Positions 20,198 through 30,559 of a stretch of 64,000 nucleotides of DNA are shown one piece after another. The notes beneath the pieces were generated by a model, which saw only the letters and a list, made by a program, of their open reading frames with translations, had not been told where the DNA came from and did not search any database. Position numbers and translations under genes: made by a program. Numbering within the stretch: the first letter of the stretch is position 1; the number at the start of each line of letters is the position of its first letter. Origin of the DNA: Fallopia convolvulus. Taxonomy: Eukaryota > Streptophyta > Magnoliopsida > Caryophyllales > Polygonaceae. The stretch lies in the NCBI GenBank assembly GCA_964016875.1, contig OZ024718.1, positions 40,054,406 through 40,118,405 of the forward strand, in the 5' to 3' direction.

Positions 20198-21994
20198 ATG
20201 GAAATGCAGGAGGACATTGTTATAGTGGGTGCTGGAATTGCAGGCCTCACAACAGCTTTAGGCCTTCACAGGTACATACTCTTCTCAAGTAAATGGTTCA
20301 TTTATAAATATTGATCATTTCTCTTAATTATTAATACTATAATTTTGGGAAGGCTGGGTTTGAGGAGTTTAGTGTTGGAGATATCAGAGAGTCTAAGGGC
20401 CTCTGGCTTTGCATTCACAACATGGAACAATGCTTGGAAGGCACTTGATGCTCTCGGCGTTGCCGATTTAGTCCGCCAGCAGAGTTACCGCCTCGAAACG
20501 TAAGCATATGCAAATTATACAATTAATTTTGACATTATCATCCTGGGAATTTTCCTTCAAAACCTCTATTATCAAGAGACAAGAGTTACATTCAAAATAT
20601 GCAGGTTGGTTGCCACCTCAGCAAGTTTAGGAACTCCTCCCTCTGAAACGTCATTACATCCCTACAAAGGCACCCGGTGAGAGTTGCCAGATAATTCAAA
20701 TAATTATATCCATCTATCAATCTTATAAGATTTCTAACCAGTCTAATTTGACCTGCTTTGAACGTTTAGAGAACCATGAAAAGGTTCTTTATATATATAA
20801 TATATGTACAATATTTTCATACCGCAAGTTCTTACTAATCAACAATATTGCGCGCAGGGGCCATGAACTAAGGTGTCTAGAAAGGAAGTTCTTACTAGCA
20901 ACCCTTGCAAATGAACTGCCTAGTGACACTATCAGATTCTCCTCCAAATTGGTTTCTATTGAAGAATCTTCTCCCCACTTGAAGCTTCTTCATCTTGCTG
21001 ATGGTTCCACTATTAAAACCAAGGTACACAAGCAATAAATATTTGGTTAATTGTCCTTGTAATCAACAATATTAGTCCTACTGAGAGCTTTGTGAATAAC
21101 GTGTGCTCAAAACAAGGTGCTAATTGGGTGCGACGGAGTAAACTCAGTTGTGGGAAGATGGCTCGGACTCAAGAAACCGTCCTATACGGGCAGGTGCGCC
21201 ATAAGGGGATATGTGGATTTCAAGCAAAGCCATGGATTTGAGCCTAAGATGATGCTATTCACGGGCGATGGCGTGAGATATGGTGTTATTCCGATTGACA
21301 ATACAAGCATCTATTGGTTCTTAACTTTTGACCCTTCTACCTATCCAGGTAATTCATGAAAAATTAATTAGCTCATATGTTTGATGCTTATATTGTAAAT
21401 GATCTAAGAGACTATGAGTCTCACCAGTTAGACATCGCATGAACAATATTTTGTACATATTCTTAAGCAGACAAAGAAGTTGAAGAGAACCCAATGAAGA
21501 TGAAGCAATATGTCCTAAGCAACCTTGGCAAAGTCTCAGACCAAGTAAAACAAGTCATAGAGAATACCAAGTTGGAAGACATCACATGCTCACGGCTAAA
21601 GATAAGGTCTCCGTGGGAAGCCTTGTGGGGGAACATAGTGAAGGGAAACGTGTGTGTTGTTGGTGACGCCTTTCACCCCATGACTCCTGACTTGGGCCAA
21701 GGTGCTTGCTCGTCTTTTGAAGACGGGATTTCCCTTGCACGCTTTCTTGGCCAAGCATTATTGTGGGAAGGCGATCGAGTAAACGAGTATGAGAGGATTG
21801 TGATTGGGTTGGAAAAGTATGCTAAGGAGAGGAGGTGGAGAGCTTTTGATCTTACTGCCACTGGATATGTTGTGGGATTCATAGAGGAGAGTAACTGGAT
21901 GGTGGTTAAGTTTCTTAGAGACAGAGTTCTGCCGTCCTTTCTTAATCGATTGCGCTCGTACAAGGGTGATTTTGATTGTGGGCGACTTAACTAG
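20198..21994 (+). CDS. FAD-dependent monooxygenase (MO1/MO2/CTF2-like), six exons
   Basis: Exons: 20198-20271, 20353-20499, 20605-20676, 20858-21023, 21117-21348 and 21471-21994, all with GT-AG introns and consistent phase. They total 1,215 nt, or 404 aa plus a stop, close to the usual 400-430 aa. The Rossmann motif GAGIAG (residues 11-16) binds the FAD ADP part. IGCDG (156-160) is the DG motif shared with NAD(P)H binding. VVGDAFHPMTPDLGQG (from 293) is the GD motif contacting the FAD ribose. The C-terminus (DCGRLN) resembles plant MO1-type proteins. The family are class A flavin hydroxylases related to salicylate hydroxylase. In plants they are reported as pathogen- or stress-induced, and most substrates are unknown. 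No plastid transit peptide is visible, so it is probably not plastidial. The ATG is the first after the TATA box; a second Met is at codon 3. All motifs are intact, so the gene looks functional. Confidence 0.9.
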
Positions 21995-22178
21995 AATGTA
22001 CATGCATTCATTACCTTTACTTTGAGACCTTTGTTTAAGTTTCCTGTTTTCCTGTGCGGGTGTGTGGGTGTGTGAGTGTGTGACGGCTACTTTTTATAAT
22101 CGAATAAAGGTCAAAAGTTGAGAATATCCTGTGTCTTTGGATTAAGGGTGGTTTCAACTCTAAATCAGCTAAGATTTC
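21995..22178 (+). terminator. 3' UTR with poly(A) signal
   Basis: AATAAA at 22103-22108 follows a GT-rich stretch (about 22055-22082, 'gtgtgtgggtgtgtgagtgtgtg'). Together they form a credible polyadenylation region for the monooxygenase transcript, which would end just before the copia LTR at 22179. Confidence 0.6.
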
Positions 22179-23175
22179 TGTTGGATCGTAAGTGTTAGCC
22201 AAGAGTAGGGAACATTGGACTGTTCCCAAGACACCGGAAGTAAAACAAAAATATAAGTAATTATGCAGCATGGGAGATAGTTCCTTTATAGAAGAACTCC
22301 ATTACAACCAACTAGTTATATGGGTAAACCTCTACCTCCGCTTGAAGGATTTAGAATGACTTCCTTCTTTTATTGATATTTCCCTAAGCTACTACAAGGC
22401 AAAGTTCAAACTTCTCTGTTCCCAAAAGCCACCAAACTTTGGGAACACTAATGAACTCCCTCAACCTAAACACTAGGAAAACATATCAACTAAAACAAGA
22501 AACTCAAACCTTACACTTCTAAGCTCGTATTGTTACTCAATTCCCTGTCACTTGGGAACACTTGTTTCATCGTCGCCGAGATCACACACTCGTCGCCAAG
22601 GACTTCTATTGTTTACTTCGTTCCTGACTTGACTCCTTTTCTGATTGACTGAGGCTTTTGTGAGAAGTGCTTTAATTGCAAGTACACTATTCATTGGCTT
22701 ATATAGACTCTTGATGCTAGGGGTTCAATCTTTATTTTTCACTTGACACAAATGCCCTTGTCTTACTAGCCAAGTATTTCTTTCTTCACATGTGATTCTA
22801 TTTGAATTTGTCAACTCCTTAAGCTCATCGGACCATTGGATCAAACGGCTTAGTCGAGGAACATACTTTACATCTGCTTTACCTGGAACAGGATTCCGTG
22901 TTTTGGACTGAGTTGTCTTTTCTTCACATGTTAGTTCCCATGTATTGGGAACTTGTCTCTCTTGAGTTCCCTTGATGGGAACTGTTTCTTTCATCTAGTC
23001 TTGTCATTATTGCGTTCTTGAGTTTCCTTAAGATAATTTGTTGAACCTGAAGTTTCCTTGAAATACTTTGACATAACGCATTAGTTCCCACATGGTGTTT
23101 GTCATTATCAAAACTTAGAGGATTTGATCATTGTTACGATGTTGTGGAACATGAGTTCCCAGCACCGTCCCAACA
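22179..23175 (-). repeat. 3' LTR of the SIRE-like copia element
   Basis: On the minus strand it starts TGTTGGGACGG directly after a purine-rich tract (aaaaaggaaaaaat, 23176-23190). Its far end is placed at TGTTGG (22179). It shares 'gttggatcgt(a/g)ag' and 'gtaaacctctacctcc'-type segments with the LTR at 61700-62774. The lower boundary is less certain than the upper. Confidence 0.6.
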
Positions 23176-23639
23176 ATTTTTTCCTTTTTGATGATAAACC
23201 CATTTTAAAAAAGACAAGTATTTCAATGTATGAGAGATTATGAAATATTTCTAAGTGCAATGAATGTGAGTGATAAGTTCCGCAAGCAAGACCACTTCTG
23301 TGGATAAGGTAGTTCTTACTTAGCATTTTTAGTAGTCAGTTCTCCCTTAGCAAAAGCATTTCTAAGATAACTTTAAACAACACATCTCTCATATTTTGTC
23401 CTTCCTCCTTTTGTCATCATCGAAAAGTAAAAAGCAATAAGAAGAAATAAAGGGAACACACAATCATACTAAAGTACCATTCATTACTTAGGCAAAAATT
23501 TGTACAAAACGGAACTTAAGAAATAAATTTTGCGGGGAGAGAAAGGGTAAGGGAACTGGAGAGGTAAGATCATGAAGGCTTTGGCTTGAGATGCTCCCGA
23601 ATTTCGACAAGGACCTCCAACATTCGTTCACAGGTGACA

Positions 23640-26168
23640 AAAATATGTTGAAGCACCTGGTTGGTCCTAAGAGGTGCCTCACTTGCAGGAAGAGTTCTCG
23701 TCGCCTGGTCCACTGGCGTCTCGGAATCGCGCAACTTCTAAATCACAAACAGGTCCAGTTCTAGACCGAGTTCCACTTCTTCCCTTGAAGTGTCGTAGAT
23801 CCCTTCCTGGAGAAGGAGCATCTTGATTAGAGAGGTGTAGGGAAGAGAGTGGGTAGACGAGCCCAAGCACTTATCCATGTGCCCAAGTATGATCATGGGC
23901 AAATTGATGGGCTCTTTCTAGAGGAAGTAGTAGAGGAGAATGGCATCTTGAATGTTGAGTTGCTTCCTCTTCTCTTGTCTTCGGATGACAACCTTGATAA
24001 TGAACTAGTGAGATAGTTTTGCTATAAGGGAAAGGTTGTGGGTGGGGTAGCCCTTGGTGGGAACACGATCATCATACAAACGATAGAGGATCTCATCTCG
24101 ATCGAAGGTGTCTCAATTTTTGATGGGGATGAAGTCCAAGCCTTTCACATGGACATTCTAGAGACGACGAAGTTGGTTGTGTTGAAGAGAAACTTATCAC
24201 CGTGGATGGTGAGAGTTCCCTGCGTGTCGTCCTTTGGGACTTCGAAGGAGGAGTAGAACAGTTGGATCTGGTCATGGTCGACGATAGTTGGTTTGTCGCA
24301 TTCATGTTCCCATCCCTTGGCCTTGATGAGTTTTTAAAGCTCACCAAGCCCAATTTCAGTGAGAAAGGATGCGTAGAGGACAAGGGAAGAAATCAACTTA
24401 CGTTCCCCAAAGATGGAGGCCTTGGGTGCCTTTATTTCCTTGGATTTGACATCCTCGATCTTTGGTTTCTTGTTGCCTTGCTTCCCTTTAGTTGTTCTCT
24501 TTTTCTTTTCCAGGGAAGGGTTGTTCTCACGCATCATGAGGGGTTCCCTTGCCCTTTGAGAAGTGTGGGAGACGTGACAGACAATGATTTTTTGGTCGTT
24601 TGATGGAGGCTGGGCAGCCTGGTGTTCCTTGCCATCCGTCACCAGAGTTTCTACGTACTCTGCGATGATATTAGCCGCATCAAGGACCCCGGTGGCGTTG
24701 TCATCAGCAAAGTATCCGTCTTCTTCAGATACCTCATCCATGGTCTCGTCGTCGTCCTCCTTGGTGCTCAGTTTCGCACCATCAACCGGTTCGACCTTTT
24801 CAAAACCTTCGGCCTCTTCATGTTCTTCTTCATCTTCTTCACCAATTTCCCTTGACCTTTTCCTGGAGGCCTTGGGTGGTGAAGTGAGATACATTATGGC
24901 CCTGACCTTGGCTTCGATCTCAGCTAGCCGAGTGTTGTCCTCAGCGGTTCCCATGACAATGGGACCAGGAGCAATCTTCTTCTTTCTGGCTGGCCTTGGG
25001 GGGAGAAGAGGTGGGAACTCCCTTGTTGAAAGAGATGGGAGGCGTTGGTTCTTTGGTCGAAGAAGGAGGGAGTGATTTTTCTTTGGGAGAAGGGGAGGTG
25101 TATTTTGTTTGGAGGAGGTGGTGGTTTTATCGATGGGGTTAGAGTTCCCATCGGTTGGAGGAGGAGGATTGATGGAAGAAGAGACTGGATCTTTGAGAGT
25201 AGAGTTCCCAGAGATCGTTTGGGTTTGAGAAGAGGGAGGAGGAGCTTTAGGATCGGAGTTCCCAGAGCCCGATGGTGGAAGATATGAAGGTAGAGAAGAT
25301 GTTCGACTGGGGGAATGAGAAGAGGGTGGTGGTGGAGGATTTTTAAGTGGAGAAGTAGAGGGTGGTGGAAGAAGTTGAGAATGAGGGAGATTGGAGTCGC
25401 GTCGAGTGGATGGCGAATTCTTAAGCTAAAATGGCGAGCTCTTAAGCTAAAATTGTGAGGATTGTGGGCACCTATAAGTGAGATTTCAAGTGATATTTCG
25501 TGGAAGTGTTTCCGTAGGCTTCTTCGGTTCGAAGAAATGATTCATCGAAATAATGAGTCACCGTTGATATCGACAAATCCGAGCTCGCCAAATGTTCGAG
25601 AGTTCCTTTATTCAAGCCTTTTACTTCTTCTTGTTGGATGTCTCATTGAAGTACTTCTTTTCTCTGTTTCCTTAGACTTTAGTGAGTTACAAACAGAGTT
25701 CATGAGTGCATCAAGGGAGAAAAGAGATGGCTTCTTCGATCTTCTTCTTCTTCTTTGGAGGTTTAGAAGAGGAATCAATTTTGGATTTTGAGGTTTTCGG
25801 TGGATCAGGACTAAAGTGGTCAACAATTGTGCTATGGAACATGGACGTTGAGAGGATGGGGATGAAATTGGTTGGGAGGAGAAGGTGAGAGGAGTACGAG
25901 GGGGTGCCGCTGGAAGAGATGGAGGCACAACCCTAGGAAGGGGAGGAGGTTGGCCTAGGATTTCGTACTCGAGAAAAGAAGGTCTGGCAAGAGGATCTGC
26001 TCGCCGGTGAAGATGTGACTTGACATAGTCATGGAGGAGCTTATACAGAAGTTGTTGTTCCTCTGGGTTGGTGCACTCATCGGCCTCTTTTAGCATGGCC
26101 CTAAAGAGAGATCTTGGATTATTATTGATCGATTCACAGATCCAGACATCTTGGTTAGTGGGAGCCAT
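23640..26168 (-). pseudogene. Env-like / plant-transposon-protein ORFs of the copia element
   Basis: Two main open segments are read on the minus strand. 26168-25608 (186 aa, starting MAPTNQDVWICESIN) has a structured start and a Pro-rich, then Arg/Lys-rich tail. 24954-24334 (206 aa) has an acidic stretch (EEDEEEHEEAEG), a Lys-rich stretch and then 'LVLYASFLTEIGL'. The frame continues with stops to about 23640, with Trp-Glu and Phe-Tyr patterns like the 'putative plant transposon protein' domain found after pol in SIRE-type elements. Breaks include stops and frame changes at about 25600, 25150 and 24330. The role in the element is unknown. Confidence 0.5.
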
Positions 26169-26943
26169 TTAAGAGTTTTGGCTTTTTGCTTGTTTTGGGA
26201 AGAAAGGGAGGTTTCATAGACTTAGGGTTTCAACGTGAATGGGGAAGATGATCCCAAAATGGAAAAGGCAGGCTTAAGAGAGTTTTGGGAAGAAGGGTAG
26301 AAAGGTAAAAGGCAGATCCTAATTCAAAAACGAACCAATGACAACATTGTACCTTTTCATCTTATTCTGCAAGATTAGGACACGTGTCGGTGTTTCCCAT
26401 TGTAGTCCAATCGGCGTGCAAAAACGCTTAGGTATCAACGTTCCTTCGCTGTTAAGAGATCTAACACATTTCTCGCTTCTCGAGCAACTCTTTCTCTTTC
26501 TTCATCGTTTCAGATTCCAGTACCATGTTCCTTTATGAAGTGACCAAACTCGAAGCAAGTTCCCATGATCTTTGTTGAAAGGGCCAAGTTTGGATAGAGT
26601 GGTTGGGGGGACTCATATCCAAATTTTTGTGTGGAGCTTGGGAACACAAGGGGAACCAAACAATTGCGACTTGTTAAAGGGTAGTAAAGGGGCTCATGAG
26701 AAGCAGTTGTCTGATTCACGGCTAAGGGTTAGTCTTATGATCAACCATTATTATGGCTTGTAATTAGGGTGAGAGGAATTCATGTTGATCATTTTGCGCC
26801 AAAAGAAACAAGGTTCCATAAAGTACAAAGGAAGACTTAGACTAGTAATAAGGTAAAATGAATGTGCAAGTTCCTAGAGTTCCCTATCATGCAATTCAAC
26901 TTAAACTAGCCAAGCGTCGAGGGAATAACAAATCGGGACTTGT

Positions 26944-27336
26944 TTAATTTAGATTTATCATCCCTAGGAGCATCCAAATGTGCTTATAGGGACGTTTGTC
27001 TAAAGCTTTTGTGAGAATGTCCGCGATTTGCTCTTCAGTTCTACAGTGTTTCATAGAGATGTTCTCATGATCAACATTATCACGGAAGAAATGATGCCTA
27101 ATGTCTATATGCTTAGTACGAGAATGATGCACATGTTTTTTAAAAATGTTAATGGGACGAGTATTATCATAGCGTATGGGAACTGGGCCAAAAGACACAC
27201 CATAATTCTGAAGTTGATACTTAAGCCATAGAACATGCGAACAACATGAGGCGGCTGCCACATGCTTTGCATTAGCTGTTGCGAGTGCCACCAAGTTTTG
27301 CTTCTATGATCCCCATGAGACAAGGCATGATCCTAA
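26944..27336 (-). pseudogene. Ty1/copia RNase H, C-terminal part
   Basis: The minus frame reads LVSWGS, one stop (near 27310), then VALATANAKHVAAASCC, followed by KHVHHSRTKHIDIRHHFFRD and EEQIADILTKAL. These are the signature blocks of the copia RNase H C-terminus. The catalytic first half and the reverse transcriptase are absent because the sequence is interrupted at 27337. Confidence 0.85.
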
Positions 27337-27648
27337 TGATACGTGATCGCCTCGGAATACTCCTCGTTGATCAAGTATGTTGACCTCACAAGATCCCGTC
27401 TTGCCAGTAACTCGATTTCCAACCTGAATTCACTATCAAAGTTAGCAACTTGTTGTGCAAGCAATCTCAAAATCTCGAATTAACAATGGTGACAAATCTG
27501 AATTTTGAATCACTTCAATCGACTAAAGAGATAGTTCATCTAGAATGGCTCTAACGCTAATTCTAGATGATGAACTAGTTGATCTTTAACAATCAAACTA
27601 GAACTAACCAATGGATCAATTTCAATTGAATCAAAACTGTAAAGTAAC

Positions 27649-27679
<31 letters not shown>

Positions 27680-28114
27680 TTCGAATGAAGATGATGATCG
27701 ATCTCGGGTTTGCAATGATCGAACACTTGAATGATTTTAATTGTGGCCGACCCTAAAGGGGTAGAATGGTCCATCTACTTACTTTCCAAGATAACATATA
27801 ATAATCTAGAAACTCTTATCTAAATTCCCTTACTTTAAATAAATCAAATAAATAATTATCGAACTTATTAAAATAAGGAAACTTTCCTAACAAGTAACAA
27901 CTCAAAAAATATTAAATACTAAAGGGGATAGAATATTCAACCAACTAACAAGATCCTAGGCCGAAAATCCCATCATATTGTTCCAAAAAAACGCCTCTAA
28001 TATAATAATAAAAAGATAGATATTTTTTTTTCTAGGATGGTCAAGTCAAAGAGTTGACTAAGATCACATGTAATAACTTATCTTACCTAGTAACTTACTA
28101 AATTCAGCCCTAAT
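27337..28114 (-). repeat. Gypsy-type LTR inserted in the copia RNase H (minus strand)
   Basis: From 27337 (TGATACGTGATCGCC) to about 27920 the sequence is the reverse complement of 36911 down to about 36230, the LTR of the plus-strand gypsy remnant. The lower end breaks the copia reading frame exactly at 27337. The upper end is uncertain: CCTAA flanks the left side (27332-27336) and also occurs at 28109-28113, a possible target duplication, but the expected CA end is not seen there. It contains a (GA)n microsatellite at about 27649-27675. Confidence 0.5.
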
Positions 28115-28414
28115 GTAAACAAGTTATTCCATGCTTCTAAAATAGGAAATAATGGAAGACAAGGCCCAAACCAACATGGCTGGCGCCCCTAGCTCAAAGG
28201 CACTAGGTATGTGTGCATTTGATGGAATTAGACTTGCCATCATTTTTTGGAACGTTTTATCCCACAACGATATTGTGTATAAGCCTTGACATGGAATAGG
28301 GGCAATATTCGTTGAAGGAAAACTCGATTTAGTTGAATGACTCATTTTCCATTATCAATGACAACTTTATAAAGTTTTAAATAGTCGGTGGTGATTAACC
28401 TAGTGGTCTACACC
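28115..28414. other. Unassigned stretch
   Basis: A 73-codon minus open frame (28345-28124) has no recognisable motif and no supporting context. I see nothing else here. Confidence 0.3.
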
Positions 28415-28518
28415 CACGAGATTACCCTTCGGGATCTAATCACGAGACTACCCTTTGGGGTCTACTCACGAGACTACCCTTCGGGGTCTACTCACGAGAC
28501 CACCCTTCAGGGTCTACT
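28415..28518 (+). repeat. 26-bp minisatellite, four copies
   Basis: Four contiguous 26-bp units start CACGAGA at 28415, 28441, 28467 and 28493, with consensus CACGAGACTACCCTTYGGGG plus TCTACT. Each unit contains an imperfect 'accctt/gggt' self-complementary core. There are no spacers, so it is not a CRISPR. Confidence 0.9.
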
Positions 28519-28680
28519 CAATTACCTTGACTATCCTTTGGATATACAAGGGCCGACTTTTCTTCAACTTTAACTTTACAATATGTTATTTATCTTATCC
28601 TTAAACTCAACAATCTTCAACGAATATTTGTTTATATTGTTATATTGCATTGTTATCTTGTTTTGTAAAAGATTGTGAAT

Positions 28681-29172
28681 ATGGCCAACCGAGGGGATGA
28701 AACGATCAATGATGTGACCTCTATTTTGAGGGAAGTCAGGATCGATCCCCCTAGCCCCATAAGGCGAAGTCATGAGGACAATGGAGGGCTCCAAGATTTT
28801 GAACAGTGGCTTGAAGAGTACAACGCTCCTTGGCTGAATGGGATCGATTTTTCACTCAAATCAAAGTGGAACCCAATTTCGTATGCTCCAAGGGAAAGGA
28901 GGTTCTTGCTCCTCCAACCTCCAAGGTTGCGGAGGCTCGTGGTCCTAACTATGGGCACAAGGGAAAGAAAGGGTACTCAAGGGTCAAGAGATGCACTGGG
29001 TCTCGCGGGCCAAGCACACTAGTGCAAACTCCATACTTCGCAACCCTAAGGTCGACCCTTTAGGGGATGGTGGAGCGGTTGTTGGAGGAACCTATTGGGT
29101 GAATGTTTATTGGGATCATAGGCCAATAAGGTCGGTGTATTGCTCACTATGTGGCATTAGGCATCATGGATG
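28681..29172 (+). pseudogene. Unidentified broken reading frame ending in a CxxCG..HH motif
   Basis: Three overlapping plus frames (28681-29022, 28830-29063, 28991-29173) look like one coding sequence with frameshifts. It starts MANRGDETINDV, passes the charged 'SKGKEVLAPPTSK', and ends 'VYCSLCGIRHHG' before a stop. The Cys-x2-Cys-Gly...His end is like a partial zinc knuckle, so a gag remnant is possible. I do not recognise the family. Confidence 0.3.
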
Positions 29173-29642
29173 ATAGTGGCAAGTTGTATTTCCTTTCTAC
29201 ACTTAGGTTATGTTTTTATAATAGCAAGCAAGTGTGTTTATTTTATGCATGTGTGTATCCTTGAATAAAATATATTAGTGTGTGCATTTGATTGTTTAAA
29301 TGAGATCATGTATTTGTTTATGAATAAGAAATAAACTATTGTTTGATTTAATCTTGATCTTAACAACATATGCCCAAGAAAGGCAATCGCTTACTATAAT
29401 GATCGACTTCAAAAAAGTTGATATTGGTTCGTTCTCCTTATGGAAAGGAAGATCCTAATCGGATTATCCTCGAGTTGACACTCCAAAAGTGTCGTTGTAG
29501 GGGACATGCCAAGATGAGGCCGTATGCACCCAAAATAATTCGGACAAATGATCGCCTCGGAAATGTTGGGGACAATTTTCAGATTGTACTTGTTCAAGGT
29601 CGTTCTCTGACCTCCGAAGTCCAAATTGAGCGATTTTAAGTC
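29173..29642. other. Unassigned stretch
   Basis: A short plus open frame (29418-29639) with 'CRCRGHAKMRPYAPK' shows no known domain. No transposon end is recognised. It lies between the broken frame above and the gypsy pol fragment. Confidence 0.3.
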
Positions 29643-29985
29643 CTAGTTTGAGCTCAAGAAGTCTAATTTTTGTCCTTCAAATTTTAGCAGAATTAAACCA
29701 TTGAGTTGAAAGTTACACCATTTTTTCCAATATGGCGCAAATTGATCCGAGAAGAAAGTTTCACATTCATGCAAAAGATGAAAGATGGAAAAGGGTAGAT
29801 CATCCAACTCTTGATTAGAGAACAAAGACTCATGAAAGAGAAGTAAAAAGCAAGAATTACTCCCCTTGATATCGTGGACAACTTCCTTTGGTTTGGCGAG
29901 TAGAATTATCTTCCCTTTCTCTTCTTTCTTGGTGGGATTCTCCTCATGACATAGGAAGGGCAAACTGGAGGGAACCATATGGAAA
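29643..29985 (-). pseudogene. Ty3/gypsy pol linker fragment (before reverse transcriptase)
   Basis: The minus frame contains 'CFLLLFHESLFSNQELDDLP' and 'SIFHLLHECETFF', the segment that precedes the reverse transcriptase in del/Tekay-like gypsy polyproteins. It is preceded by a Lys-rich linker. The reverse transcriptase is missing. The frame reads into the target duplication of the LTR element at 29991 and resumes beyond 33304 as gag, so both gypsy pieces were one remnant before that insertion. Confidence 0.65.
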
Positions 29986-29990
29986 GGATC

Positions 29991-30559
29991 TGTGAGCGGG
30001 TAAAACAAACATAGTTACCATAGTTATTTTCGCTAGTAAGGGTATTTCTTAAATTACTGCGCATTTATTATTATCTTTATTTATTTTCCTATTATTAAAG
30101 ATATGGTAGTTGTACAACTTAATGGAAGATTCTATCCTTCAAATATGATGGAATTAAACTTGGAGAGGGGGGGGGGTGATATTCTTAGCTTGTGCTCTAA
30201 GCAATCTGACTAGCCCTATGAGATATAGACAGTCGACCCCCCTGATCTCCTTCTTCCATTAAAAATACACGCCCTAGGCGTGTAGGGAGAGACACATGCG
30301 CACATCGGCGTATTCAGAAAACTTTAACAGGCTAATACTCGCTTAGCTCGACTGTTCAGGGATTCATCGCTTTCTCGTTGTACCTCGACGCTCGAAACGA
30401 CAATTCTCTCTTTTGACTTAGGCATCGGAGGTGGATTAGGGGGTCCCTGTCCCCTGTGTCCATTGTTTTGCAGGTTTTAGGTCAGAAGATACGGTGTGGA
30501 GCGGAAGAGGAAGGAGCATTCAATTAGTGCATTGAAGACCGATTTTTTGTGCACTAACA
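29991..30559 (+). repeat. 5' LTR of the pol-less element
   Basis: TG...CA ends. It contains a G-run (about 30168-30177), a self-complementary 'gccctaggcgtgtaggg' and a pyrimidine-rich 'ttctctcttttgac' stretch. Nearly identical to 32740-33304. Confidence 0.85.

Larger units (their letters stand above)
22179..27336 (-). mobile_element. SIRE-like Ty1/copia retrotransposon, 3' part, minus strand
   Basis: From high to low coordinate: the end of the copia RNase H (27336-26944), a 2.5-kb region with env-like/plant-transposon-protein ORFs (26168-23680), a purine tract, and an LTR (23175-22179). ORFs between pol and the 3' LTR are typical of the SIRE/Maximus lineage. Gag, protease, integrase and most of the reverse transcriptase are missing because the element is cut at 27336 by a gypsy LTR. 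A second member with the same LTR type is at 61700-64000. Confidence 0.7.

Noticed and set aside
20748..21038. Separate 96-codon gene on the plus strand
   Set aside because: It is exon 4 of the monooxygenase plus upstream intron sequence.
21673..22003. Minus-strand open frames of 81 and 96 codons
   Set aside because: Antisense shadows of the last monooxygenase exon.
22055..22082. GT-rich run as a telomere-like or recombination element
   Set aside because: Short, imperfect, and in the expected position of a GU-rich 3' UTR element near the poly(A) signal.
24584..25287. Plus-strand frames including a 163-codon Ser-rich one
   Set aside because: Antisense to the env-like ORF of the minus-strand copia element; the Ser run mirrors its acidic coding repeats.
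28415..28518. CRISPR-like direct repeats
   Set aside because: The 26-bp units are contiguous, without spacers, in a plant nuclear context; this is a minisatellite.
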